Below, one piece after another: positions 10,517 to 22,449 of a DNA stretch of 64,000 bases. A model generated the notes under the pieces. That model did no database searches. It was not told where the DNA came from and was given only the letters and a program-made list of their open reading frames with translations. The stretch comes from Vandiemenella viatica (taxonomy: Eukaryota; Arthropoda; Insecta; Orthoptera; Morabidae): positions 180,570,437 to 180,634,436 of the forward strand of contig JARYHS010009186.1 in assembly GCA_031002005.1 (NCBI GenBank). Reading direction: 5' to 3'. Numbering within the stretch: position 1 is the stretch's first letter; every line of letters begins with the position of its first letter. A program made the translations under genes and the position numbers.

Positions 10517-12450
10517 TTATAATGTCTCAAGAGGTGGCTTTCTTGTATGTGTCAAATGAGTGTTGTTTCCTGCGTCTTGTTAGGAATATATTCAAGAAGT
10601 TCAGTTTACTACGTATTTTTTTTATTTTTTGGGTGGTAAAAATTTGTCAGTATGTAACTGTTATATTCTTTTTATTTATTATTGGCTTGACATAATATAT
10701 CATCCACATATCTAATCCGTCATAAAACTGCACCCTTTGTTAAGTAGAAAGTTACTGGATAATTCAGATTTTGCATTGTTTATGAACATGCTTGCAATTG
10801 TGTCTGAAAATGAGGAACACAGAGGCAAACCACCGTGCAGCTAAGTTTGTTAACTGCAAGAATAGTTATTATTTCAGCAATGAAATTATCTCATCGATAT
10901 GCGTATCAAGGAAACAATTCTGTTTATTGCAAAAGTTATCTTCACTGGAATGTTGATGTACAAATTTGGAATATAAAATGACAATAGTGTCGCTTAATTT
11001 GATATCTCCGTATCTTTGATATTTTCTAGGAAACTGTTATGAACTTAATGTTATTTACTGTCTTGTGGAATTACAGATGTATCCTCTGATATCGGTGTAA
11101 CATGTTCATTGTAAATATTAGAATTAAGTCCATCTCAGTATCAGCGGTTAACGCAAAGCAGAGAAACTCATAAACAATAACAACATGATTCAACCGAACA
11201 CGGGTCTCTTAAACAGAAATCATATAAATTTAAAAAGTGTTGGAAACATAACATTCATCCTCACTGACAAAGAAAGACAACACATTTCGTAAATCAACCT
11301 CAGAGCCTCATATTATCAAGTCATTTCAATTTTCAGAATACCATTCAAAAACTCAAGAAGAACACTTATGCATTTCAGTTTTATTAACCACGAACGATTT
11401 ATCAAATGATTATCTATGGCAGTTCAAGCATGTGATATACTGTCTGATGTACACCGTAAAACTTGCCACGTGAAATTATCAGTACGATTTATGACTTAAA
11501 TTCATTTTTAAACTATGAAACCATAAAAATCAGTTATGATCTGTTTCTCTACAGCGAAATAAATCCACTACCCGGAACTTAAAATGCACATCCTTACAAG
11601 AATAATTACAAGGCGCAATGGAAAACATTCAGCATAGAGATACTGCTCCTGTTCGAATGCAACATTCACTGCTCAAGTCTTCCGCAGATATCGATTCCAA
11701 GCGTTGGCCACGAAGCACTTGCATCTGAGCGAAATAGTCATTGCGTCATCACCGAGCAACAAGAAATGACCAACGCACCAACTGCGAAGGCCGGCTACCA
11801 GCATTACACAACCGCGCCACAAAAAGAATAATAGGAAATAATTGCTTGTGCAAATTACATTATTTCTGTGAATTCTGCGTAGTTGGTTGGATGTAGGGAA
11901 TGATAAGATGTAATCAGGGATTACCTAAAACTAACACCAAAGCAGAAATCCTGTTTAAAAGGTTTTCCCTGCACTTGAGGCATGCTAGAAGGCTAAAATA
12001 TCTCCAGCATTCAATAGAAATTAAGCCTGTTATATTTTAACGAGGTTTTGGTGTTACTGAATTTTGAGTACTTCCTTTCTGCTTTATCATTTCTGTGGTA
12101 ACTTCTGTTCTCTAAATTAGTATCGCAATAGGTGCCCTGTCGTCAAAATCACTAATCAGTGCCTTGTAAATACAACCACTTTTTTGTAATTCGAAACATT
12201 TTTACTTGCAACTTTATAGGGTCTGTAAAATTGTCATAACACTATAAGGACAAAAAATTTCTGAGCACTATCTTGAGTTGATGTCAATAACAACACTAGC
12301 TGTAGTTTTAGGGCGTCAAGTACGCCAGGTAAAGCTTCAGTCTGTCAACAAATTATGATGAACTCTGTAAGAGACATACCTCGTAAAAGACAGATAATAG
12401 TTCATAGAAATTTAAATGCGTTGTTATTGTGAAAATAAAAGATCTCAAAC
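10517..12450. other. Intergenic, nothing recognised
   Basis: AT-rich with no convincing coding region. The GC-richer patch near 11690-11820 has no matching structure that I can identify. Confidence 0.45.
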
Positions 12451-12457
12451 ATAATAA

Positions 12458-12745
12458 ATAATTACATGAAAAGAACAGGTAAAATACACCCAACACTCGC
12501 CAAAGTTGAAGGGATGAGGGCAGCATCAACACAAAACAACACACAAACAAATAAAATACAGTATTGGTCGAACGCAAGTCTTGCGCAAGCCCAGCCACCT
12601 ACCTCTGTTAACTTAAAAAAGGGATTTTCACCAGAAATATTGTATTTTCTTTGTTCGTGTGTAGTTTTGTGTTGCTACTGCCCTCAATGCTTCAACTTTG
12701 GTGAGTGTTGGGTGTATTTTACCTGCCCTTTTAATGTAAATATTG
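12458..12745. repeat. Large inverted repeat, probably paired Penelope-type ends
   Basis: The left arm (about 12458-12565) and right arm (about 12637-12745) are near-perfect reverse complements, sharing AAAATACACCCAACACTC and CAAAGTTGAAG. About 70 bases separate them. The right arm reads ACTTTGGTGAGTGTTGGGT followed by CCTGCCC. A related sequence occurs at 55.64-55.79 kb, and a similar GGTAAGTGGTGG motif lies at the ends of the Penelope-like element at 44.06-47.45 kb. That supports, as inference, terminal pieces of such an element in inverted orientation. Confidence 0.6.
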
Positions 12746-13264
12746 CCTCGCGGCATTTCTTTCCTTTCATTATTACCTATAAGAATTATTAATTATATTG
12801 AGGTAATTGTTCTAAACGATAAAAACTTCGGAGGCCGATATCGAGTGATGAGCAAGGAATAAATAAAATACAACGAGAGAACGGAATGGCAGACTTGCGA
12901 GATATTCTTATAGATATGTGATCGGTACTAACGGACAAGATTAAGAAAGTTATGTTTTATAAAAGCTGTGTTAAGATTTAACGAAGTCATTCTATGTATC
13001 AGTATTGTTTGTAAAAATGTGGTTGAAAGTGATTGATCAAGTAATCATGTATCAAGAATAAAATTAAAATTAAACAAGCAATATGAATGTTAAGGCCCGG
13101 TCAAACAGAGCGCGGGCAGCGGGCGCGTGCAGGGAAGTCTGCACGCAGCGGGCGCTGTATTACTAGGTACTGCATCCACCCTGTCAGACAGAAGGCGGGC
13201 AGATTTGGCTATCCGATCGCGGGCAGCTTGTGAGTGCACACAGATATCGTTCGATCACGTCAAA

Positions 13265-13390
13265 ATGGCGATTGTCGAAATAGAGAAATTCATCAACCTG
13301 GTGCGCGAAAAAAATTAATTATCTGAATCACGTCACCCTGACTACAAAAACAACAAGAAAATTGAAGATTCAATTGAGATTAAGCGGTAA
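13265..13390 (+). pseudogene. MADF-domain frame of Harbinger element, copy 1
   Basis: From the ATG at 13265 the frame reads MAIVEIEKFINLVREKN, a TAA, then LSESRHPDYKNNKKIEDSI before the next stop. FI-LVRE and the HPDYKNNKK segment are hallmarks of the MADF domain (SANT/Myb-like DNA-binding). PIF/Harbinger elements use such proteins as the DNA-binding partner of the nuclease. The in-frame stop and early end make it non-functional as read. Confidence 0.65.
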
Positions 13391-13629
13391 ACGAAAAAAA
13401 ACTTCAATTACCAATTGAATTACTGTTTATTTATTTTAAAGCATTTTATTTCGTTTATCATTTGAATTATATTATTTATATAACCGTTATGTATTTGTTA
13501 CATTTATTTAGTTGCAACTTATTATTTACTTTCAAGTTTGACGTTTATCATATAAGTCCGTTTATTTAAGTAAGCAGGAATGCAGTAAACACGTATGTTT
13601 ATAATACGTTTAAATATCAATTAAAACAA

Positions 13630-14175
13630 TTAAAGTAAGTGACGAACTGATCTCTCACTTGAACTCGATTTGTCGTCGTTGTATCTGAGAACGCCGTTCT
13701 GGTCTGAACTATCTGGCATTTCAACATTTGTGATATCTGCAGTATTATTACATCGAAGATAACTGTGCAAGCAATATTCTGCTTTTACAAAATGTACTGA
13801 AGTTTCGATTTCCGTGTCCATAGCTAAACAAACACGCCACTTCAGCACTAATATACCAAAACCATTTTCAACGACATGTCACACTCTACTAAGCCATTTA
13901 TTAAATATTTTCTTTGATCGTCTGTCGCAAAAAGAGAGCATTAAATAAGTCTCCAGTGCGAAACCTTCGTAGCCTACAATTGCGAGAGGGATGGGGATAT
14001 CCATACCAGGCAATGGTTTCGAAGATAGTATAGTTTTACATTGAACAAATTCACAATAAAAGGAGCAATTTTGAAATATGTTACTATCGCTGTGCCGGCC
14101 ATAACTATCAATAGCAACTAGAAGGAACTTTAAATCTGGATCAACAACTGCCAATATAATTATGGGAAAAAATGT
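13630..14175 (-). pseudogene. Harbinger (DDE_Tnp_4) transposase fragment, copy 1
   Basis: Minus strand, two frames. The first (about 14170-13880) reads AVVDPDLKFLLVAIDSYGRH, SDSNIFQNC, LPLAIVGYEG-type and FNKWLSRV. The second (13848-13630) reads LKWRVCLAMDTEIETSVHFV. This order matches the C-terminal half of HARBI1-like nucleases. The acidic residue before the third catalytic Glu is changed (VGYEGF where VGDEAF is usual). The stretch upstream of 14170 is antisense to the MADF region because of the tandem duplication, so the N-terminus is artificial. Confidence 0.8.
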
Positions 14176-14293
14176 AACTTTCCGTCTATTACTAGGTACT
14201 GCATCCACCCTGTCAGACAGAAGGCGGGCAGATTTGGCTATCCGATCGCGGGCAGCTTGTGAGTGCACACAGATATCGTTCGATCACGTCAAA

Positions 14294-14420
14294 ATGGCGA
14301 TTGTCGAAATAGAGAAATTCATCAACCTGGTGCGCGAAAAAAATTAATTATCTGAATCACGTCACCCTGACTACAAAAACAACAAGAAATTGAAGATTCA
14401 ATTGAGATTAAGCGGTAAAC
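14294..14420 (+). pseudogene. MADF-domain frame, copy 2
   Basis: Duplicate of the 13265 frame with the same TAA after LVREKN. It has an additional one-base deletion near 14388 that shifts the reading frame after KNN. Confidence 0.6.
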
Positions 14421-14658
14421 GAAAAAAAAACTTCAATTACCAATTGAATTACTGTTTATTTATTTTAAAGCATTTTATTTCGTTTATCATTTGAATTATA
14501 TTATTTATATAACCGTTATGTATTTGTTACATTTATTTAGTTGCAACTTATTATTTACTTTCAAGTTTGACGTTTATCATATAAGTCCGTTTATTTAAGT
14601 AAGCAGGAATGCAGTAAACACGTATGTTTATAATACGTTTAAATATCAATTAAAACAA

Positions 14659-15265
14659 TTAAAGTAAGTGACGAACTGATCTCTCACTTGAACTCGATTT
14701 GTCGTCGTTGTATCTGAGAACGCCGTTCTGGTCTGAACTATCTGGCATTTCAACATTTGTGATATCTGCAGTATTATTACATCGAAGATAACTGTGCAAG
14801 CAATATTCTGCTTTTACAAAATGTACTGAAGTTTCGATTTCCGTGTCCATAGCTAAACAAACACGCCACTTCAGCACTAATATACCAAAACCATTTTCAA
14901 CGACATGTCACACTCTACTAAGCCATTTATTAAATATTTTCTTTGATCGTCTGTCGCAAAAAGAGAGCATTAAATAAGTCTCCAGTGCGAAACCTTCGTA
15001 GCCTACAATTGCGAGAGGGATGGGGATATCCATACCAGGCAATGGTTTCGAAGATAGTATAGTTTTACATTGAACAAATTCACAATAAAAGGAGCAATTT
15101 TGAAATATGTTACTATCGCTGTGCCGGCCATAACTATCAATAGCAACTAGAAGGAACTTTAAATCTGGATCAACAACTGCCAATATAATTATGGGAAAAA
15201 ATGTAACTTTCCGTCTACACTTCCAATTGCAATTCGGAGAGTGCCAAGGTTCTCTGAACCCTCCT
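14659..15265 (-). pseudogene. Harbinger transposase fragment, copy 2
   Basis: Same two frames as copy 1 (14877-14659 and 15183-14908). Here the sequence continues beyond the duplicated unit: the minus strand near 15205-15240 reads RIAIGSVDGK in a shifted frame. This is the conserved DGK/DGxH segment carrying an early catalytic Asp of Harbinger nucleases. A frameshift separates it from AVVDPDLKF. This copy shows the ancestral order. Confidence 0.75.
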
Positions 15266-15516
15266 CAGAGTTTTTCACACGTCATCGGTCAGAACAGGTA
15301 AATATACAGGCTGTAAAACGTGCCAGTTACTTCTTTCACTATGCTGGAGACAGTTGTATGACTAATCCGGAAGGAAAAAGCGTGGTCGTTTCACCTGACG
15401 TTTCTTCTTCACACTGGATCGCCTCGGGCAGACCGCGCTGTGTTTGACATCGTCAGAACGCGGCGGGAATCCCTTGTTTAGCACGCGCCAGCTGCCGCGC
15501 TCTGTTTGACCGGACC

Positions 15517-16650
15517 TTAAGTATATCTCTTTCAGATCAGTGAGAATAAAACATACAAAATATAAGAGTGAGTCTACATTTGATTTCATGATTGCATTCG
15601 ATACGACACATAATGTGCTATACAAAGGTAATTTAAAATGTGTTTATTATTATGTAGAATTTGGAGTGAAGGATATTGAAACTACACTGCGTAAAACTGC
15701 TTAAAACCAACAAGTTTTTTCTAACTATACGCTTTTAGCGCCTTTATTATTCTGGTTTGTTTTGTGCACTTTTTTCATATTTCTTCCTGAGCATTTTTTG
15801 GTGGAAAATTTGTAAATGTAAAATGAAATCGGCCACACATTTGTTGATACTCATCGAGGACACGCAAGAATGGCTTAAATGCTACAGTTGCTTATATTGC
15901 CATACATACGTCGCTAGTATTTGCGAAATATTTTGTTGGTAAATACATAGCTCGGTATTACTAACATACTCCACAGCATCGGAGATAGGTATATCCTCTC
16001 AGGTAATCTTTGAATAATAGGCTTCGTATGAAGGAGGAGAGGGGAAGAGTTACGAACTTTTAGCTTTTAAGCAAATCCTCTGATTAGGGTAATGAGCCTG
16101 GGCAGTACACTCCGTAATCGCTTTGGCTATTGATTGCGCTATGCAGCCATGCGTTAAAAACAAAACAGAAATGAGTTTTAAAAAATTGAAGCAAAGTAGG
16201 TAAATTCTTTTATCTTTATTTAATATCGCTTGACCGTGGCTTCTGTAGCTTGATATACGTCCCGTCGTGCATCACCGCCGTCAGAAATCCCGTAATTGGT
16301 CCGAGTATCGAAAATAGTAATCACTTAAATCTGGATGCCTTTATATCGGAATAAAATAGCTCACGAAGCGGGTGGTAATCTTCAAAAGTACTAAATATCG
16401 TATTTCCTTCTCTTTCCTTTGTAACAAACCACTGAAGTGTGGCTCAAAATCCTGTTTCTATTGACAGCCAGGTCATCAAACAGGAAGGCCCCAAAACTAC
16501 CATCGTCACCATAAATATTGAATTACACGACAAAAAGCAAGGAAGGTAGTTCTAGTGAGTTGTTTAAGTGAACTAATATCTTCCAATTCGTAGTTGTTGT
16601 CTTGCTGGCCTGCTAGTTGTTTGATTTATTTTCTCCCAGCTTTCTTCGTC
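15517..16650. other. Intergenic, nothing recognised
   Basis: AT-rich sequence without domain-bearing frames or paired repeats that I can see. Confidence 0.45.
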
Positions 16651-16654
16651 ATGT

Positions 16655-16795
16655 TCATTAGAGGCGCTAGAGAGTTGTGGACAAGGAACTGTAAGCAATT
16701 CGCCCATGACCTTTGAAGGAACCATCGGGGCATTTGCCTGAAGTGAATTCGGGAAATCATGAACACATAACTCTAGATGACACCCAGGTAATACC
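16655..16795 (-). mobile_element. SINE fragment (body)
   Basis: Reverse complement of the body of the SINE seen at 551: TTGAAGGAACCATCGGGGCA and GAATTCGGGAAATCATG on the + strand. The tRNA-like head is missing or unrecognisable. Confidence 0.6.
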
Positions 16796-18365
16796 CCCTG
16801 TTATACATAACGAAATCTGGCTGATTTGATTGGAATTTGGGATTGTCTCTTCAAGGAGTACTTACTTCATAAAAATTTTGCTGTTTGAAACGCTATTCAC
16901 TCTGAGCATTTCAGATGCAAAACTATATAAAATGTTCACTAACATTATGTATAGCAACACAATTGTGTAATCTATCTGATAAACGTCAATCCCGAAACCA
17001 TCTATTTTTTCATTCATTTTAGATTATACTGTCGCTGAACAATGAGTAAAGACGAAGAATTTTCTTCCAGAGTCCCTTTAGTCATGCAGTCTTATTCACT
17101 TATAGGAATTTATTACGTAGTCAAAAAAAAACGGGCTTATTTCAAACTCTCTTCAGAAAATGCTTTCTGAGCATGCGAACTAAGAAAAGTCATATTCCAG
17201 AGGCTCTTAAAACATGCTGTCTTACTAGAGTTTTGTAACTTATTTAGGATCTTATCTTTGGAAATCGCCTACTTTTTTCACTCTCTTTAAAACAGTGTGT
17301 TAGTGAACCCTAAAGAAAACGGAATCCTGTTTCGTTTGTATTCTTAACTGATATTTGGATAAAAAAAAATATCCGAACAAGCCATTAGAAAAATGTGAAT
17401 AAACTGAAGACAGAAAAAAGCACGACTTGGTATCGAGTATTTCTCTTTTGATACCGATACTTTTGTTCACGATACTTTTACTCATATCAGAAATCTGAAA
17501 AAATTAGAGGCAATACTACAAACCCACGAAAAGAAAAAGTGAAAATATGATTACAACAGACATGGCTATATGAGTATGTGCCCCCCACCCCTCCCCCCAG
17601 AAACGTATATCTCGAAACGAGAATCAAGATGTCTTTTTTATATTGGTAGGATTTACGTTTTTCGAACTTGTTTTTGATAATTCTCTAGATTTTATTTTAA
17701 AAAAGAAAGAAGTAGTCTCGATCTCTCGACTTAGCAGTACGTGAAGCTTTGTTTTGTAATGCACTCGTGCATCGGTCAACGGTTTTGTAATTACAACTGT
17801 GAATTATCTATTCTTTAATTCTTTATTCTTTTATAATAATACACGTAAGTTCACTAAATGTTTGCTCATACAAAACAAACAAACTAAAAATTGTCGAATA
17901 TCGGGCTCCATCTTGAATGTCTACTTTGGCTAGTGAAAAGAATGAAATGAGCTTTTCTTTGGGAACACCAGTTTCACCATTATCGCCTGACCCTTTGGAG
18001 CAATTGGAAGATATGAAAGTAGTATTCCCTTACATATATAAGCTGCCCATGAATACCTGACAGTTCCAGCAACGTCAGTCCACGAGGAAAGTTCATTTTC
18101 GAAGGTTTGCAGCATAATGTCAAAGACAAAATACAGATTATCATCCAAACTATTGAATAAATTATTGTTTTCAATGGCTGTACAGAGGAAGAGTTGGAAT
18201 TGAAATATTGGTGTATATTTAGCTACTCACTGCCACAGTTTAATGAGTCGTGGCATTTTTCTGTTGAATTGATATACAGCTAAGATAAAAGTTGAGTCTG
18301 TTAAAGTTATTTAGCTTATAACCTATTTTTTACACGTAGTGAGACTACAAAAAGGAACATGATTA
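16796..18365. other. Intergenic, nothing recognised
   Basis: AT-rich, with a C-rich run at 17581-17600. No coding region that I can support. Confidence 0.45.
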
Positions 18366-18595
18366 TGAATAAAATTTTCTCGGATAACTAGCCGAGTTAG
18401 TCCATCGATCAAACTCGACGTTTCGGAGGTCACAATCTCTGCCACCATTGTCAAGTTACTGCTGCCGGTAAGTTATAGAGCCTATAACCTACCGGCAGCA
18501 GTAACTTGACAATCGGGGCATAGGTTGTGACCTCCGAAACGTCGAGTTTGATCGATGGACTAAATCGGCTAATTACCGGATATTTTATTTTATGT
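18366..18595. repeat. Foldback palindrome, arms about 98 bp, loop 3 bases
   Basis: The left arm (18381-18478) and right arm (18482-18579) are reverse complements with few mismatches; shared blocks include GACGTTTCGGAGGTCACAA and CAAGTTACTGCTGCCGGTA. AAAAT-rich flanks extend the symmetry a little further on each side. Such a structure could form a cruciform or a long hairpin RNA. It is most simply a foldback-type MITE. Confidence 0.85.
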
Positions 18596-18656
18596 TTAAT
18601 GCCGAGAAAACCTCCAGTCTTATATAGGAACATGATTACTTGCTGCAAATTTCATG

Positions 18657-18660
<4 letters not shown>

Positions 18661-18708
<48 letters not shown>
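18661..18708. repeat. (TA)n microsatellite
   Basis: Uninterrupted alternating TA/AT for about 48 bases. A shorter similar run lies at 19289-19302. Confidence 0.95.
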
Positions 18709-18709
<1 letters not shown>

Positions 18710-21033
18710 ACCAATTCAGCCACAATTTTTTTTAGAAAGGGTTTAGAATTTGATATTAACGCGCGCGTGTAGGCCTTTAAGCTTAAAATAAAATAAAATC
18801 TCAATTAATGATTTGAAAAATATCACGTTATCGATACTTTCCTTTCGATTCCTCAAAGTATCGATACTTATTTGAATACGATACTTTTTTGAGTACGATA
18901 CTTTTTTTAGTGTGATATTTTTTCCCCCGATACTACTCATGATTGCAGTATCGATACTTTTATTGTATACCGTGTCCCTAATTAAATTTAAATAAATATT
19001 ACTTTAATACCAGATTATATGAATTTTCCATAATCAGCCTCTCACACATTCAGATTTTTTTTTTTTTTTTAAAAGTATTGCAGTAGTACGGGGAAGAAAT
19101 ATTGTTATGGCGTATTAGAAAAACTCCTGCATCAGCAAAAGAAAGTGTGTCCTTTATGAAAGTATCACCTTCATAAATATGTAAGATGTTATATCTTAAA
19201 CAAAATTCGCACAATGAATCATAGGAAATCATATAACATAGCTGGTGACCATCGCGATCAATACACTCAAATTTGGTTTGCTGTCATTTATATATATATA
19301 TATACAATTACCTGTTGTTTGTGTAATTATGTTGGAATTCCCCTGATATGACGGAAATGCTTAATCTAATATGATGTCCGGAATAAACGAAACGTGAAAG
19401 AAATGAATGACACAACTTTTGTACATCTCGTTGGTAATTTTGCAAATATTTTATTTGAGGTACGTTACTTCTGATTCTCACATAGTCATGACTATCTCAC
19501 ATTACTAATGATTAGTATTGTGCAATTTCAGCCTAATCACAAAACAGTTTTTACCAGAAGTGAGTGTCCAATCTCAACTCATACATAGTTTCCCTATTGG
19601 AGCAAATGTAGGGTTGCTTGCCGTTTTTAATTCAGCAAATTGAACATGTAGTCGAACGCATTTTTTCTTTTCTTTTTTTAAATTGAGTAGCAGCGTAGTT
19701 GGTTATATAATTCCTCTATTCACTGGGGTGCTGATTCATTGTTCGTAATGAACACCATTTGTGATGATGCACAAGTTATCACTGAATATACCGCCTCAAG
19801 TCTTGCAGAGGTGTAAAGTTTAACAACAAACCTTGAACCTTATAACTGGCGGAGATGACTTTATATTTTCATTCGTTTATCACCTGGAAGATTTTCTGCC
19901 ATTCGGAGTGAATTCATGACTCTCCAGTACAACACTTTACCGTTCTGACAGCTCAACATGTGCCTATAATAAGTTGTAGTACAGCCGACTGACAAAAAAT
20001 AGGCGTGATTCATGGAGGGCATCAATGGTTGTAAGAAATCGTTTTGTCAGAACTTGTCAACTGATCTCACAAATCTATCAGCCTGATGCTGGGTACTCTT
20101 CTGTATTACTTACATCTTTGCTAGGCAAAATCAGTACGATTTATGTGGTATACTAAGAGATACTTTGACGAAACTAATCAATTTCTGAGGCTCATAATAC
20201 ACCCCTCCTACAACTGTTTCAGCTGTTAGAACTGGCCATATACTTTTGAGACAAATTCGTATTCTGACGATGAACCCACAATTGTAGCAAGTCTGTTTAC
20301 ATGTATTTCTTTGTATTCCCTTCACGTCACCATGGTGAGGAGTGTTTGATACTACAATATATGTAACTGTAGACCACAGGAACATCGGTTATATTTAAAA
20401 TTTTGGAACAGAAATTACCCGCAAATATTGTATCAATTCTGCGAATTCCCACCCACCATGTACATTTTTTACGTATGACATATAAAAAAAACTTGAAATA
20501 TACTAAATATAGTCCCAGTTGCAGCAGCGACATTGAAGTATGGAATTCTGGAGATTATGATTATTCGTTGACTGTAAACAGTGTGTTATAAAGTAATGTA
20601 CCAACAAAAAAAGTCAAGTTCTGTCGAAGGTAGAAATATAGTGAAGAGAGGGGAAGAAGGAACGAATCTGTTTCTTATTCGTAATGAACAGTATTACTCT
20701 AAGGAGTTAGGCGACATAACATTGACATAATGAATGAAAATGAACAAATTCGAAGAGCAGTACCACAGTTTTACTGGGTGTTGGAGCCGATGGGTATGTT
20801 TGTTACAGGTCTCATAACCGGAGTGATGTGAAACAAAGGATACAAAAAAAAAAAATGCTATTACTAACTAATATGGTGAAGGGCAACATCGCCTTTATTG
20901 ACGAATATAGTACAAATGGAAAAGTTGAACAAAACTAGAGAAAATTAATTTCGTATAGGTGCAAAAGTTTATTCTCCTTTTCTCGCTTTATCAAGAAGCA
21001 CAGAAACAATGCAACAATTTTTATTATTATTAT
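18709..21033. other. Intergenic, nothing recognised
   Basis: AT-rich, with clustered CGATACTTT motifs at 18830-18960 and at 17450-17470. No supportable coding region. Confidence 0.45.
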
Positions 21034-21062
21034 TATGTGTGTGTGTGTGTGTGTGTGTGTGT
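21034..21062. repeat. (TG)n microsatellite
   Basis: About 14 TG units preceded by ATT repeats. Confidence 0.95.
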
Positions 21063-21171
21063 AACCTGAATCACCATTGAAACCAGACGCAATAGTGGAA
21101 AACATTTGTACAGAAGAATTGTAGGTGTAATCTCTATCATTCGGCAATGATATATATTACTTCTATAAGAT

Positions 21172-21925
21172 GTTTTTTAGCCACAAACCATTAACTCCCA
21201 TCGTACTTAACCGAAATCCGTGACTGAGGTGTCATTTTTAAGCTTATGGTCTCCAGTTTGGTCATATATTTTAAGAAAGGAATTTTTCGGAATTCTACCC
21301 TTATAGGGCAAAAGTATTACGGTTTGTGCAACGCGTTTTTGTGTCACGAGCCATTTATCTCCTTTGATATATAACCGAACAGATAAATGAGGTATCATTT
21401 TAAAGATTAAGGTCTCTGCCGTGATTACCTCATTTTTAGGGAAGGAATTTTTCTGAATTCGACCCTTAAAGAGCATTGTTTCCATAAAGTATTTTTTTGC
21501 CGCGAGCTATTTATCTCCCTTAATAGATAACCAAAATCGAGATACGAGGCATTATTTTAGAGATTAAGGTCTCAGCTTTGGTCAAATCATATTTAAAAAA
21601 ACGAATTTTTCGGAATTCGATCCTTAAAGGGGAAAAGTACAAATACAATGCATTTTTATGTCACGAGTCATTTATCTCCCTTGAGATCTAACCAATATAC
21701 ACGTACATAAACAAGGTGTTATTTTAAATGTTAAGGTTTCCGCTTTGATCATATTATATTTTAAGAGAAGATTTTTCCATAATTTGGCACTTAAAAGGCA
21801 AAATTATCATTATTTCGATAAAGTGTATTTTTGTTACGAACCATTAATCTCCCTTGACACCTAATCGAAGTCGATAAATGAGGGATCATTTAAAAGAGTA
21901 TGGTCTCCACTTAGGCAAAATTAAG
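21172..21925. repeat. Diverged tandem repeat, about 160-bp unit, 4-5 copies
   Basis: The core CATTTATCTCCCTTGA recurs at about 21188, 21351, 21507, 21668 and 21841, spacings of 163, 156, 161 and 173 bases. Each unit also has a GGTCTC-GCTTTGGTC-like block and a GAATTTTTCGGAATTCGACC block followed by CTTAAAGGGCAAAA. The units have drifted strongly, so the array is old. The open frame on the minus strand at 21207-21485 is only the repeat read through. Confidence 0.85.
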
Positions 21926-22449
21926 AACAATTTTTTTTTTAATTTGACAGTTGCGCGAATGAGACTGTTCAGAAACAAGGCAATAGGTAGCAACAGTACG
22001 TGACAGATATATTAATAAAATGATTCACTGCTTGGACTTTTGTTACGTATCTATTCCACTTAACAAAGTGGTTCTTCTTCCATCCTATTACAAACTACCA
22101 GCCTTACTGTTCACGGTATCCGCGAAATTTTCGCAGGGGTCATCTAGTACAGACTTAGAGAGACCTAAATCCATTCTTACCGATGACTGAGCATTAGCGT
22201 TTCAATAATTCCAATACTGACAGTGAACAGGAAAGGTGACTAAAAGTAATTCGCGGACCTTCTTAGTAAATTACTACGAAGAGTTGCAATACAATGACAC
22301 AGCAAAAGTAAAACGATTACCTAATCTTCATGTAAATATGGTTTTGAAAAGATATTAATAGCAAGATGGTCGTCAGTGCTGTCAGTTAGATCCGTTAATG
22401 TCCTGTGAAAATTTCACTAACGTGATAATGGTTATTCGGAGGCAATTAA
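21926..22449. other. Intergenic, nothing recognised
   Basis: No repeat or coding structure recognised between the tandem array and the Tc1 relic. Confidence 0.4.

Larger units (their letters stand above)
13158..15217. repeat. 1029-bp tandem direct duplication inside the Harbinger element
   Basis: The sequence from 13158 recurs from 14187 at an offset of 1029 bases and continues to 15217. The copies differ only by very few changes, such as a one-base deletion near 14388 and one extra A in the A-run near 14421. The junction is at CCGTCTA followed by TTACTAGG. The two units lie directly head-to-tail. Confidence 0.95.
13094..15516 (-). mobile_element. PIF/Harbinger element with internal tandem duplication
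   Basis: Ends are GGCCCGGTCAAACAGAGCG on the left and, reverse-complemented, GGTCCGGTCAAACAGAGCG on the right. The inverted repeat runs about 36 bases. TTAA flanks both sides (13090-13093, 15517-15520), compatible with a TTA/TAA target duplication. It encodes broken DDE transposase pieces on the minus strand and a MADF-domain frame on the plus strand, the usual two-gene layout of this superfamily. The internal 1029-bp unit is present twice, so the pre-duplication element was about 1.4 kb. Confidence 0.9.

Noticed and set aside
18500..18560. Hammerhead ribozyme as found in some Penelope-like elements (GAAAC near the palindrome)
   Set aside because: The CTGANGA core is absent at the right distance; the palindrome alone explains the structure.
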